Assembly: GCA_013399855.1 (NCBI GenBank)
Contig: VXAY01005255.1
Location: 122,114 to 186,113, forward strand
DNA: 64,000 nt
Direction: 5' to 3'
Origin: Oxyruncus cristatus
Lineage: Eukaryota > Chordata > Aves > Passeriformes > Cotingidae
Shown: positions 52,084-63,130 of the stretch, piece after piece
Layout: the number at the start of each line of letters is the position of its first letter
How positions within the stretch are numbered: the first letter of the stretch is position 1
Position numbers and translations under genes: made by a program
Notes under the pieces: generated by a model
The model's input: only the letters and a program-made list of their open reading frames with translations
Database searches by the model: none
What the model was told of the DNA's origin: nothing

Positions 52084-52510
52084 AGAGAATCACAAAATCA
52101 TCAAGGTTGGAAGAGGCCTTCAGAATCATCTTGTTCAACCCTCAACCCAGCAACTCCATAATCACCCCTAAAACATATCCCCAAATGCCACATACAGACA
52201 GCTCCTGAACACTTCCAGAGATGGTGACTCCATCACCTCCCTGGGCAACTTACTCCAGTGCCTAACCACTCTTTCAGTGAAAAATTTTTTCTGATACCTA
52301 ATCTGAATCTCCCCTGTCTCACCTTAAGGCCATTTCCTCTGGTGCTCTCACTGCAGGCACAGTAGAAGAGACCAGCCCCACCTGGCTACAACTTCCTTTC
52401 AGGTAGTTGTACAGAGCAACGAGGTCCCCCCTGAGCCTCCTCTTCTCCAGACTAAACAACCCCAGCTCCCTCAGCTGCTCCTCAAGAAACTTATGCTCTA
52501 GACTTTTCTG
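52084..52510 (-). mobile_element. CR1 LINE 3' fragment with ORF2 tail
   Basis: On + it starts 'gagaatcacaaaatcatcaa' and runs through 'cctccctgggcaacttactc' to an ORF2-tail region. On the - strand that region encodes [20 protein letters not shown] then [10 protein letters not shown], which is recognisable CR1 ORF2 C-terminus. It is 5'-truncated and dead. Confidence 0.94.
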
Positions 52511-54559
52511 CAACATTGCTTGCTAGTGTTACTTGGAATATTTTCAGAAGGATTAGCAGTTCGCTTTTTTGAGGGGAGGGGAAATCTGGTTTTTGTTTGT
52601 GGTGTTGTGTTTTTTTTTTTTCTTCCCCCTGCCTCCCCCAGCACTGCTGTTAACTCTGTAGTTGCCCCATAGTTGTCCTCCCCTTTTAGCAACTTACTGG
52701 GAAGTCATCCTAATGTGACATTGATTATTAATAAAATGATTTTATAAGGTAAAACTTGCTGACTGGAGTTCAGTTTAAAAGTGAAATCTTAATACTTTGA
52801 CAAACCAGTTTGGAGATTACATATACTACCTGGTGCTCTGATATTGGCACAGATACTGGATGTGCAGTATTTGAGACTAATAATCTAATTTTCTATATTG
52901 TTGACCCTAGAATCCCAGGGAACATGTGATGTCAACCTCGCATGTTTTTCCTGTGGCACCTTCTCACAACATAGAATTATCAGTCATGCAAGAAATATGT
53001 ATTTGACTAAGCTAGAAAATTAATGTATTGAGTGTGAATAGGGTCTTGTTTGGCTCCTGGTAACTAAACATAGACATTACTTTGTCTGCTTTGAAATTAT
53101 TGTGACAGTGCTGAAAAATACCTGCATAAAAAGTAACAGATGCTTGCCTGGTATTTTGTAAAGGAAAACAAATGCAGCTTTTAAAACAGGTTCTCTAGCA
53201 GTGAAAAATAAAAGGAACTTTTTTATTTAAGTACAGCAAAGTTATAAAGAAAGTGTAATAGCAGTCAGTCATGAATGCATCTAAAATGTAATTATCCATC
53301 CTATGGGATGCAAGTCCTGTGGGTAGAGCCATACAAGATCAAATGCATTACAAAGGAAAAAAAGACATTCTAACAGCTCTCCAAACCTGTAAGTTGAACT
53401 TTCTCATCATTTGCTTTTTCAGTAACAACCACTCAAGGCCTAGGGAACGGCAAAACTTTTTTGGGTTTAGATTAGTAGAGCAGTGACTTGACTGATGTTC
53501 TTTGTTCGTAATCACTATTCAGTGTAGAAGCTCCCCTTCAGTGTCGTGCATTAAACCTTTCATGGGCAGTTTTAGCTCAAGAACCAGATACAGGTGTATC
53601 ATACACACAGAGTGTATGATTTAGAAATAATCTTTGTTCTGATTCTAAAGATATGTTATTACAATTTAACACCGTCTTCATTTTTTTAAGCTTTTAATGG
53701 TGGTGTCAGTTGATAGGCAGTATTTCAAAATCTCTTTATTTTTTTAAATGTTTTGGTGTTTGTCAGTATATTTCAGTGGGATAATACTTTTAGTGTACAT
53801 AAAAGAGAATTTGAGGACTTTAGTTTCTGTGTTTACATAAGCTCCTGTACTAATGAGTTGAACATCCTCAAATGGATGCACTGACAGCAGGGATTTGGCA
53901 GGCAGGCTCCCAGCCACTGATGCTGTTTGCTTTGGGCATGGAACTCTGCCCATAACAATGAGGCAAGGACTTCATATGAGAAGGGGAAAAAAACCTCCAA
54001 GTATGGATCAGAGACAGAAGAAAAGAGCTGCCTAAGCCAAGGACATGCTGCTTCCTCCTTAATGGCAATAATATTCAAGATTTGTGCGTTTGGCAGTGTT
54101 CCTGGATTTACAGTTCTTAGTCAGAAATCTTGGAGGCTTAATGCTGTTGCCTGAATGTTAGATGTCTAATGCCACTTGAGATACTCTAAAATACTTCACC
54201 TGATTTCCAGAAGGACTTGAATCTCTGAGATGTCATAATTTCATCTTTCCAGCCTATGATGAGGTCACATACCCAAGGGCACTCTCAAATGGTGGCAAAT
54301 GCCTATGTTTAAGAAAACTGAAGGGAGTTGTTACCTGTGCTTCCCCAGCTAAACTGGGGAGGTAAAAAATGTTTATGTGTGTACACCCACATATATGCAC
54401 ACACATACTAAAACCAAAACCCCAACAAAAGCTTTCTACGTTTGACTGGATTAAAAATTCAGTAGAAGTAACCTTGTAAAAGAACATAAGGCCCTTTTAA
54501 CCGATGTGGTGGATAAACGAGTAAATTCATAGAAGAACAGAGATTTCCAGACAGACGAC

Positions 54560-54660
54560 AGCCCCTCCCCTAAAAAACAACCACCCACCCACCACCACCA
54601 AAAAATCCAAACAAACAAAAGAACCCCATTCACAAAATACCAAAAAAACCCAAACCACCT
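54560..54660. repeat. A/C-rich low-complexity tract
   Basis: About 100 bases almost devoid of G on +, built from CCCACC, CCACCA and CAAACAAA-type units. Confidence 0.75.
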
Positions 54661-55041
54661 CCAAAATGAAAAATTTAAGACTTTTTTTATTATTCTTGAT
54701 ACTCCAGAGAGACAGTGCAGCAAAAGAGAGTGGATGTCATGGTCCTCACTGGAAAACAGAAGGCACAAGTAGTCCGGGAAATGAGATTTTCCTACTCAGC
54801 TAAATGCCTTCTTTACCGACTGCACAGCTGAAGAGGGTTAGGAAATGGTATGGTAAAAGATCGAGTTTGGGAATGGTATGAGAAAATCAATTTCTTAGGT
54901 GTGTGCTTGGTAAAAAAGACTAAGACCACTATCCAAAATCCTCCCACCGCCTCTTCAGTCAAGCTATTTTGTGGTCTGTTGACAAACACAAGAAAGTTCT
55001 CTCCTTTTGGTGTGCTAGTTCTTTGCACAGAAGTTAATGGG

Positions 55042-55122
55042 GTGTGGGGTTTTTTTGTTTGGTTTGTTTTTGTTTTGTTTGTTTTGGTTTTGTTTGTTGG
55101 TTTTTTTTTGTTTTTTTTTTGA
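55042..55122. repeat. G/T-rich low-complexity tract
   Basis: About 80 bases of T-rich units with TTTG/TTTTG spacing, nearly free of A and C. It is roughly complementary in composition to the A/C tract 400 bases upstream. Confidence 0.8.
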
Positions 55123-55707
55123 GGTTTGAAAGCTGTTGTTTGTTTGATTGAGGTTTTTTTCCTGAATTGGGGATTATAACATGATAGAAGAGCTCCTGCT
55201 ACATTGCTTACCTAGGTTGAGTACTTGGCAGGTGTATATATATATATAGACCTGAGGAATTAGGCTTTTTTTGGAAGTATAAGCAATTTTTTCAGAAGAC
55301 GGTGTAAGATGCATAAAGAATAGGAGAATAAATTGAACTTGAGAGAAGGAAAAGAAATTATTCATCTTCTGTTTGTATTTTGAATGAGGAAATAGTTTCC
55401 AGTGACAGTAGAATAAAATTTCCTAATTAAGACTCGGGGAAAGTGACACAAAGGAGCTAGATTAGTTTTCTTTTACCACATTTGCATCCAGTGATCAAAA
55501 ATACTGGATAGCATTGGTGAATAATAACCCTTGCAGTGGATGATGGCATCTGTAGAGAGCCAAAAATTTGCTGACTGAATGTTGCTTTTATAGAAATTCA
55601 TGTTGTGCAGAATTAAAAACTGCTATGCTGCACGTTGTAATGGATAATTTGCTCAAACATGGAAGGAAACTTTTCCTCTCTGCCTTCCTACCCATTTTCC
55701 TTTTCAG

Positions 55708-55853
55708 AAAACGGGATATACTAAAATATATCACTTTGCTAAAAAGAGACATAAGGAGGATATGTGAAGAAGAGGATTTGATTCCTGATGTTTACAGAGC
55801 ACAAAGGCCTGGATTATTGAATAGATTCTTTGAATATTTGTGTTTAGCATCAA
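55708..55853 (+). other. Exon-like open segment of unknown identity (candidate cryptic exon)
   Basis: It is preceded by a good acceptor (pyrimidine-rich stretch ending cttttcag) and followed by a gtgaga donor. The 146-nt segment is open in one + frame and reads KRDILKYITLLKRDIRRICE, continuing with a charged then hydrophobic stretch. That frame stays open from 55568 to 56002. I do not recognise the protein. Joined to the preceding MGAT4A exon it enters in frame (phase 2), but its length is not a multiple of three, so it would shift the frame of the next exon. It could be a poison exon, an exon of an unrecognised gene, a decayed insert, or chance. Confidence 0.25.
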
Positions 55854-56418
55854 GTGAGATAACTTGTTTCATTCAACTCAAATATATTGACAGTGCATGT
55901 GAATTGTGCTGTTCAAAGAATTTTTGTATATTATTTCCTTTGATAAAGCTGCCACAATTTACTGATAAAATTATTGCGTATTATGTTCTAATTTTTAATT
56001 AGAACACTTTCTATATATTAAAAAGTACTTGACACTTATATTTATTTAGATAAAATATAAAAGATTCTTTTATGCTTAAAAGAAATAAAATTAGGGAATA
56101 AAGAGAATAATAGTGTTTTGGGTCTAAATATGCTTGGGTGTAAGAGAAAGAAAAGAGATACATGCCTTCATAAGCAAATCAGGAGAAGGATAGAGAGGAG
56201 TGTGCAGCTGGAATTTTTTTTTTTTTTTGAAAGCACAGGTGATGACAGAGTTTAGCCATTCAAAGAACAATATTAAAGCTAACAGTGCAGATTAGTAATA
56301 TTTATATTAATTTATACGCTGCTTCTGGGGGATATTACAAAAGGTGAGAATCCTTCCGGGTGCTTACTACTGGGGCAGTTCCGAATCTGAGTGTAGGCTT
56401 TTAAAATACCCCAGCAGT

Positions 56419-56803
56419 TCATAGAATGACAGAATATGCCAGAGTTCGAAGGGACCCATCAGGATCATCAAGTCCAACTCCCGGCCCTGCGCAGGACACC
56501 CCAAGAGTCACACCATGTGTCTGAGAGCATTGTCCAAACACTTCTTGAACTCTGTCAGGCTTCGTGCTGTGACCACTTCCCTGAGGAGTCTGTTCCAGTG
56601 TTCAGCCGTNTCATCAAGTCCAACTCCCGGCCCTGCGCAGGACACCCCAAGAGTCACACCATGTGTCTGAGAGCATTGTCCAAACACTTCTTGAACTCTG
56701 TCAGGCTTCGTGCTGTGACCACTTCCCTGAGGAGTCTGTTCCAGTGTTCAGCCGTCCTCTGGGTGAAAAACCTTTCCCTCATAAGTAACCTAAACTTTTA
56801 TCA
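56419..56803 (-). mobile_element. CR1 LINE 3' fragment, interrupted by an assembly duplication
   Basis: On + it begins 'catagaatgacagaatatgc' and continues 'gggacccatcaggatcatc' and 'ccctgcgcaggacacccca', the reverse complement of a CR1 3' region of a distinct flavour from most others here. A 145-bp part of it (56465-56609) is repeated exactly at 56611-56755 after a single N. The true element is therefore probably about 240 bp. Confidence 0.92.
56465..56755. repeat. Exact 145-bp direct repeat flanking one N (likely assembly artefact)
   Basis: Copy 1 is 56465-56609, N is at 56610, and copy 2 is 56611-56755. I compared the two copies base by base and found no difference. A biological tandem duplication would not be expected to have an undetermined base exactly at its junction. 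A gap closed with overlapping contig ends would. Confidence 0.9.
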
Positions 56804-57779
56804 GTGTATTAGCGATAATCGTGCTTCTGCCTCTCCCTCCCTTTCTGTGTTTGGATGTGAATGAATATTTGTTTCAGCTCATTGGTTGGGGGTTTTTTTC
56901 CCCTCGACTTGGTGTGATTTTATTTGTGTATCTGGCTCCATGGCAACAAGTGAAACCCTCAGCTTTGGTAAATACCCAAGTTATTGAATATGAAAACTGA
57001 AAGTTTTCTTTGCAGCTTTGGCTTTGCTCCATTTTGTTTGTTAGTTTATTTTTTGTTTGTTTTAAACCTTCAGTGCTCTTGAAATTTTGTGTAATTTTTA
57101 CACTACATCAGATATTGATGTTTAGCATCCTCTTACTCTCATGCTCCATTGAGGTCATGAGCAAAATGTATCTAAGTTACTTCATACATTTAATAATGCA
57201 TAATGCAGAGGAGGTTTGTCTCTGTGCTTGAATATCTAGAGTAGCTAGTCATTGTCTTTGACCTGCAACCCTAAAAAGACACTGCCAGAGGAAAAGGTTC
57301 TCTAAGATTCAGGTACATTAGTACTACATTTACTACTAGTAAGTTAGAGTTGCTTTTCTCTGATGACTTTCATAAAAAATGTTCAATTGTGCCTATCTTT
57401 GTATTTTTTTTTGTCATTAAAAAAGCATTGAAGTAATACTCCATACGGTAATACTAGGGGGCTTTTTTAACTTTAGGTGAATTCATGTTTGTTTGGGATT
57501 ACTATATTTAGAGATCCATGGCTTTTGGAATTTAAATTTGAAGGAATGGTTCACAAGGTGTTAAGTTTAAGCAGCAGATAAAAAAGGAAGTTGTAATAAT
57601 GCCACCCTAAGAAAAATGGCAATTAATTAGGAAGGAAGAAAACCATGTGTTCACTGTTTACATGGCTGTCATAAATAAATCCTAGGACAGGTGTCAGTAA
57701 TTTAGCAGATGAAAGTAAAGCTACTTCCAAGTCTTTCAGGATCCCTATTGAGAAATACCTGTCACAATCTGAAAACCTT

Positions 57780-57840
57780 AGAATCATAGAATCATGTAGC
57801 TTGGAAAAGACCTTTAAGATCATTCAGTCAAACTGCAAGC
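57780..57840 (-). mobile_element. CR1 LINE 3'-end relic
   Basis: About 60 bp. On + it reads 'agaatcatagaatcatgtag' followed by 'cttggaaaagaccttt' and 'aagatcattcagtcaaactg', the reverse complement of the CR1 3' terminus. It is strongly 5'-truncated. Confidence 0.9.
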
Positions 57841-60800
57841 CAGTGTTTGTCTTGAAAGCAAAAGGACTGGGCCAGACATCTTATTACTGGAGAGGGGATT
57901 AAACAAAAGGAAAAAAAGCCAACCTTGTAATCATACGGCCATTAGCTGAATTACTCTACATTAGTGATTTAATGAAGACCCCTAATGTGCTGTGAAATAT
58001 CTCTGTGGTTTTTAGAAAAGTCTGTTTTATTTAAGAGATGTCAGATAAATAAAGCAGTTCACTAGTTAGGGGACATATGCCTTCCCCCCACCTGGGAGGG
58101 GGAACTCCATAAATACTGTCTTGCCCAGTTAAATATCTAGCATGTCAGCAAATTTGTAAAAATTGTCTTGGCATATAGAGTCCAAAACCTAAAGGTCTGG
58201 AGAGGTGAGGACAAGCTCCTGAAAAGCCAATTCAAGGATTTCGGGATGGCAAATTTAACTGACATATTTTTCAAAATGAGTTTTACTCTCTCAACCCATT
58301 TCCAAAGAATCTCCACTGGAAAATCTCCCCTGTCAGGAAAGCAAGTTTCACAAAAGAATAGCTCACAACACTTTTTTTAGAAGTTGTAGAATATCTGTTT
58401 GTTTGTAAATTAAATTTTATTTCAATATAAATTCTCTAATTTGTAAATTTTATTTCTAAACAAAATATCATAGATATGAATTGACTGTGTACGTGTATTT
58501 ATACTTCTGCTTTCAATCTGTGTAACTTTTTATGTTTAAGTAGGTGTTATCTGTCAAGTGTTGAAGCAAGACTCAAATATAAAAATATCCCTTCCTTCCT
58601 AAACATAATTTAAAATGTGACATATCCATGTGTTGCATTTGTGTGTGCATATGGATTAACAGATAGTTATAGAAAACACAATAAAGAAGCAGCTTTGATT
58701 ACATGAAATTCTGGAAATCAGGTTTGATTAATTACCGCTGTAAATTGTTCTGGCATCGTGCCAACCTGTGAGGGCCTTGCTCGAATTGAGTGACAACTGC
58801 TGAGGCGAGGAAACTGCCCTTGGGTCTCAAAGGTGATAGATAGCACAGTAGGAGAAATGGTTGGCTGTGGTTGTATGCTCGGGGTTGTTTTTAAAAACAA
58901 ACCAAGCCCAAATAAATAAGTAACACTCCTTCCCCCCAGCCCCCCACCCAAACAAACACACCCCTCACAACTGCTGCTTCCTCCCAAATGTCCCATCCAA
59001 ACATCCCAAGTCACTTACTGATCACTGAGAGCACAGTGATCACAGATCAGAGAGAGTTTCCTTGTCTTCTCAGAAATGAGTGCTAAGGAAAAGCAGCCTG
59101 TCTGTGGTTTGCGTGGAGCGTTTGATAGGAACACCTGAGATAGCAAGTGTGGTTTTTTGGGTGTTTAGAAAAAGTTACAAGATTGTTCTCGAAAGAGCTG
59201 TGGATGTTTTAGGTAGCTTGCATACTTAAGAATTTACTAATCTTTGCATTGAACTGCAGTGGGGAAATTATTTTTCTTGAAGCACATACAGTTCTGAAGC
59301 TTACTCAGTCTGGTTCTGTTTTGCAGTTCAGCTGTGCAGTTCTGCTGAAACAAGTGCAATAGAAATCAGTGTGGCTTTCTTGTATCACAATGAGTGCTTT
59401 TCCTTCTTTCCTGAACTTGATAAAAAAATATTCTATGTATGTCTGTATTTTCTTAAAGTACTGACATGATTTTGGGGTCACAGACATTTCTAAGTCAGGG
59501 TCAGAGAGCTCAATCTTCTACTACTTGTCTTGTAGCTATGCAGTATGGATTAATGGCAGGTATTTACCTGTTTTCAGACATACTGGATAAAGACAAATTG
59601 GAATTTACATCCTCAACTATGTCTTAATAAATTACAAATTGAGCTAATGTTTGTAATTTTAATCAACTGATAATTTCTGAACTAATTTTGTCTCTGGCTG
59701 GTGACATGTTTAATGTCAAAAATGGTTCTCACTCCAAGTTCTGATTGAAGAAAGGTTTGAAATGTGTTGATAGATTTTTACATATTCACTTAAACATAAT
59801 GAAATAAAATGGGCTTGTTAAAAGTGGCATCTGAGTAGGTGTAGTATCTAGGTAGTTTTTGACAGTAATCTGAATAAACTTTCTGGTCCACTAGAAAAAA
59901 GGGTGAGTGATGAACAATTTTTCGAGCATTGATACCACCTAGTGGTGAAAAATATTGTTACTTGTTTACATAATATGTATTCAGAATAATATGAAGTTTG
60001 TGTTATATATAGAGAAAGGGGAATTAAACAGTCTGGTCTACAACATTACCTATACATGCAGGACTGCAAAAGCTGTTTTGAGAGTGGGCAGCTAGAATTT
60101 GGAAACTTGCACTTCACTGATTGATGCTGATAGGATGTTTAGAGATAGGTTTAAAACTGGATCTAAACCTATTTACTCTATACCATTAAAAAAAATCATT
60201 AAATGCACAACTGAAGGAGGGTAATGGGACTTTGTACAGGTTTGGGGGGGGAAAAAAAAAAGATCCTTTTAACGTGGGCGCTTGTTTGTTTGTTTAAATA
60301 AATATGTCTTTGGAATAGAAGTTTGAATTCAGGTAACATTTGAGGGTGTGAATATGGGTTGGGAATTCCTGGCACAATCATCAATGAGATTTTGAAATGA
60401 ACCAGGGTGGAGAGTTGGACTTGGGAAGCGCTGGCCTGGCAAAATATTGACTTGGATAAATTCCCAGAACTGGTTCAGAATGGATCTGCAGAGTTCATCC
60501 TGTGGGCACCAGGAGAGGGTGACGTGTGGAAGGGCAGAGGCTGAAGGAAGGCAGGGCTCCTGCTTCTGGAGGTGATAACCGTGTGTGCCAGGCAATACTG
60601 ACTACAGCGATGGGTGCTTTGTATAATGCAATCTGTCAAGATCAGATTATGGAAAACTCTCTTTCTCAGTAAAATGCTCTCCAATTACTCTTTAAAAAAC
60701 CGAAAAATTTTAACCCTTTGAATTACAGTAGTATGTGAAACCATCTTATCCCCATCTGGTGTAGGTCCAGTTATGTTTATCCTTGTACCACCTGTGACGA

Positions 60801-60877
60801 TTAAGATGTAAAATAGGAACAAAGCTAATTCTGACTGATGTATGTAGGCTGTTTTATTTTTCCCCTTTCATGTACAG

Positions 60878-60956
60878 GTACTTGTTTCACAGTGGCAATC
60901 CAGAGCATCCAGGAGACATCCTTCTAAACACGACTGTAGAAGTTTTGCCTGTCCAG
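60878..60956 (+). CDS. MGAT4A: MGAT4A coding exon, lectin-like domain (residues 441-467)
   Basis: A 79-nt exon after a tgtacag acceptor. It encodes [20 protein letters not shown] then EVLPVQ. The N458 sequon (N-T-T) known in the human enzyme is kept. It ends in phase 0 with a gtatga donor. Confidence 0.97.
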
Positions 60957-63063
60957 GTATGAATGTATTGATTTGTGTCTTCCTCATCACCAGATAAAAG
61001 CAAAATCTCTTAACTTTATTGACTTTTTAAAAAGGGTGAGTGAGACATAAATACTTCTTTTGAGTGTATGAACTTTTTGCTCTGATGCTCTCAGTATTTT
61101 TCTTCTTTTAATTGGATGTGTTCACAGAAGACTATTGTAACTATTCAGATGATCATTCAGCGTGCAGTCTGCTACAATTGCTGTTGGTAATTTGGTGGTG
61201 AACAAAGTCATTTTCGTCCAGTTTGCTGCTACTATTTAAAGCATAAAAAACCCCAGTCTTCCCTCTCCTGTGTATTTTGGAAAATGGGAAACCTAAGTCA
61301 ATCTGCTTTTTGACTTAGTAAAAAAGTCTTAATTCAGGAATTGACACACATCCAGACCTTACTATATACTGAAACATTAAGAACTTTCTCCTGATTATTG
61401 TTTTCTCCATAAATCAGTCAGAGTTTTGTCACAGGAGAGCACTTCTTTATCTAAAGTATATCCTTGTTTGACACCAGATGGTATGGGTTCTTTTTCTTCA
61501 ACCAGATATTACAGCTAACCACTTATATCACAAAAGTCTGTGAGAGGATTTAGATATTACTTGGAACAAGCTTATTTTATTTAGTCTTAAAATAGCAAAG
61601 TATTTCTATCTTCTCCCATTTACCTGGTGTAGGAATCTTGAATCTGTGTCCAAATTGCCATATGTTGAATCTGGGGTTTTTTTAAGTTACTTTTTATTTA
61701 TTTTTTTTAATTAAATAATCATGGAGGAGTTCACGTATCCATTTTTGCAGTCTGCCTTCCTTGGAGCGAGCAAAAATAGGAAATTCTGACTACCCCCACC
61801 ACTAAAAAGAAATTTGTTAGTTAGATTCTAATTATACAACATGACATGTGGGATATTGTATCACAAGATCTGTGGGTTTTGCTTCTCAAGACCTGGAAAT
61901 ACATTCAACCACAAAAACAGCAGCAGCCCTCACTTCATCTAAGCCCAAGATACAACATGAATATACAAGATAATGAGCAAAAATGTGCATCAAGCATATC
62001 TCTTTTGGCTACACTTGGCTGTGAAATGTCCCTCAAACTGGAGCATCCCTTAAGGAAGTAATGCTACTGAGCTTCTTTTGCTATTGATGCAGTTTGTGGA
62101 AAAGGTAAACAGAAAATTCTCTATCTGGCCTGTTCCTAAGCTATTGGTGTTAAACAAAAAATGTTGCCAGTATGAGGACAGCAGCTCCTGAGGGACCTAT
62201 TTCTCCACCATGGACTTCAGTAGAACTAGAAACCCATTCGGGAATTTCAACCCTGGTTCTCCTTAAGCAGAATTCGGAAGAACAAAAACCAACCCTCAGA
62301 AACCAGAATGCCCCCAGACTGTGTCTGTCTGGGACTCAAGCAACATACTAAAAAAAAAAACAAAAAACAACCCAACCCATAACAAAAAAACTGCCCAAAA
62401 CTCCCAAACACAAACAGCCACAAGAACAACAACAAAAGAAAACCAAAACAGCCACTCCCCCAAATTAAAAAAAAACCAAAAAACAAATTAAACTCACGAA
62501 AGAATCCCCACCACTTCTTCAGCAGCTTTCCTTCAAAGTAGGAATTAAAAAAAAGAGAAGCTGATGGATTTAATCTCCTGTTTTGTCAAGCATTTTTAAT
62601 TCATTCCTAGGAAGGGCCCTAGTGGGTCTTTCAGTATTGGATCATGTGATTGTGCTTGTAATTTTCAAACTGTTTTTCAAGTTCTACTTTACAATTTAAT
62701 TTTTGGTGCTTATTAAGAGAAACTTACTGATCTCCATCCCTTTTCATTGAGGCAGTGATTATTGCAATGCTTCCCTCACTGGTCTGATGGCTTTTTCTCT
62801 CACCCAGTGTCTTAGATCAAAAAGTAAGCTATAAGTTTCGTTTGTCCTGAGGGAAATCTGCTCTTGTTCAACCATAGGAAAAGAAGGCAAGATCCTGCCT
62901 TTGCTTTTGTTCTACCATGTATGCCAGTGTCTGCTGAGTATTGTGTTCATGTGGCAGTTACCATGTGAGTAACATGGGGCACTTAAAGTACACACACACG
63001 TTTGTCTTTCCCTGCTGAAGTCATATGTCAAATGATCTCTTTTTTTATGCTGTGTTACTCTAG
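60957..63063 (+). other. MGAT4A: MGAT4A intron, 2.1 kb
   Basis: Phase 0 intron. It includes an A/C-rich low-complexity tract (62341-62485) and poly-T around 61680-61710. No gene or recognisable repeat family is seen. Confidence 0.9.
62341..62485. repeat. A/C-rich low-complexity tract
   Basis: About 145 bases dominated by A with regular C (caaaa, aacaacaa, cccaaac units). The open frame on - through it is a poly-Phe/Leu artefact of composition. Confidence 0.8.
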
Positions 63064-63130
63064 AATGAAGAACTGGTATTAAGCAAAGAAACCAAAGACA
63101 AACGCTTAGAGGATGGTTACTTCAGGATAG
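63064..63130 (+). CDS. MGAT4A: MGAT4A coding exon, lectin-like domain (residues 468-490), last in window
   Basis: A 67-nt exon between a tactctag acceptor and a gtatgt donor. It encodes NEELVLSKETKDKRLEDGYF then RI, ending on the first base of a Gly codon (phase 1). The first six residues differ from human, while the rest (SKETKDKRLEDGYFRI) is identical. About 46 residues remain to be encoded downstream of the window. Confidence 0.96.

Larger units (their letters stand above)
48422..60877 (+). other. MGAT4A: MGAT4A intron, 12.5 kb (largest complete intron)
   Basis: Phase 2 intron. It contains antisense CR1 fragments (52084, 56419, 57780), an assembly duplication around the N at 56610, A/C- and G/T-rich low-complexity tracts (54560-54660, 55042-55122), a (TA)n at about 55235-55248, a 12-bp perfect inverted repeat at 50354-50381, and an exon-like open segment at 55708-55853 that I cannot identify. 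Confidence 0.9.
19289..63130 (+). other. MGAT4A: MGAT4A gene, internal portion (twelve coding exons, ends outside window)
   Basis: The spliced exons encode GnT-IVa, a type II Golgi membrane enzyme of family GT54. It transfers GlcNAc from UDP-GlcNAc in beta1,4 linkage to the alpha1,3-mannose arm of N-glycans, creating tri- and tetra-antennary branches. Twelve exons with AG/GT borders and matching phases give 1374 nt without a stop. With human-length numbering they cover residues 32-490 of 535, so the exon(s) for the tail and membrane anchor lie upstream and the exon(s) for the last ~46 residues lie downstream. Intron phases in order are 1,1,0,2,2,0,1,0,0,2,0,1. Sequons N77 (N-G-S) and N458 (N-T-T) fall at the positions known for the human protein, which supports the numbering. 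Identification rests on recognised sequence similarity to human MGAT4A. The paralogues MGAT4B and MGAT4C diverge more. No promoter, UTR or polyadenylation site of the gene is visible. Confidence 0.96.

Noticed and set aside
56436..56864. 142-codon + frame containing an undetermined residue
   Set aside because: It is created by the duplicated CR1 block around the N at 56610, an assembly artefact.
62247..62486. 79-codon minus-strand frame rich in Phe, Leu and Gly
   Set aside because: Translation of an A/C-rich low-complexity tract.
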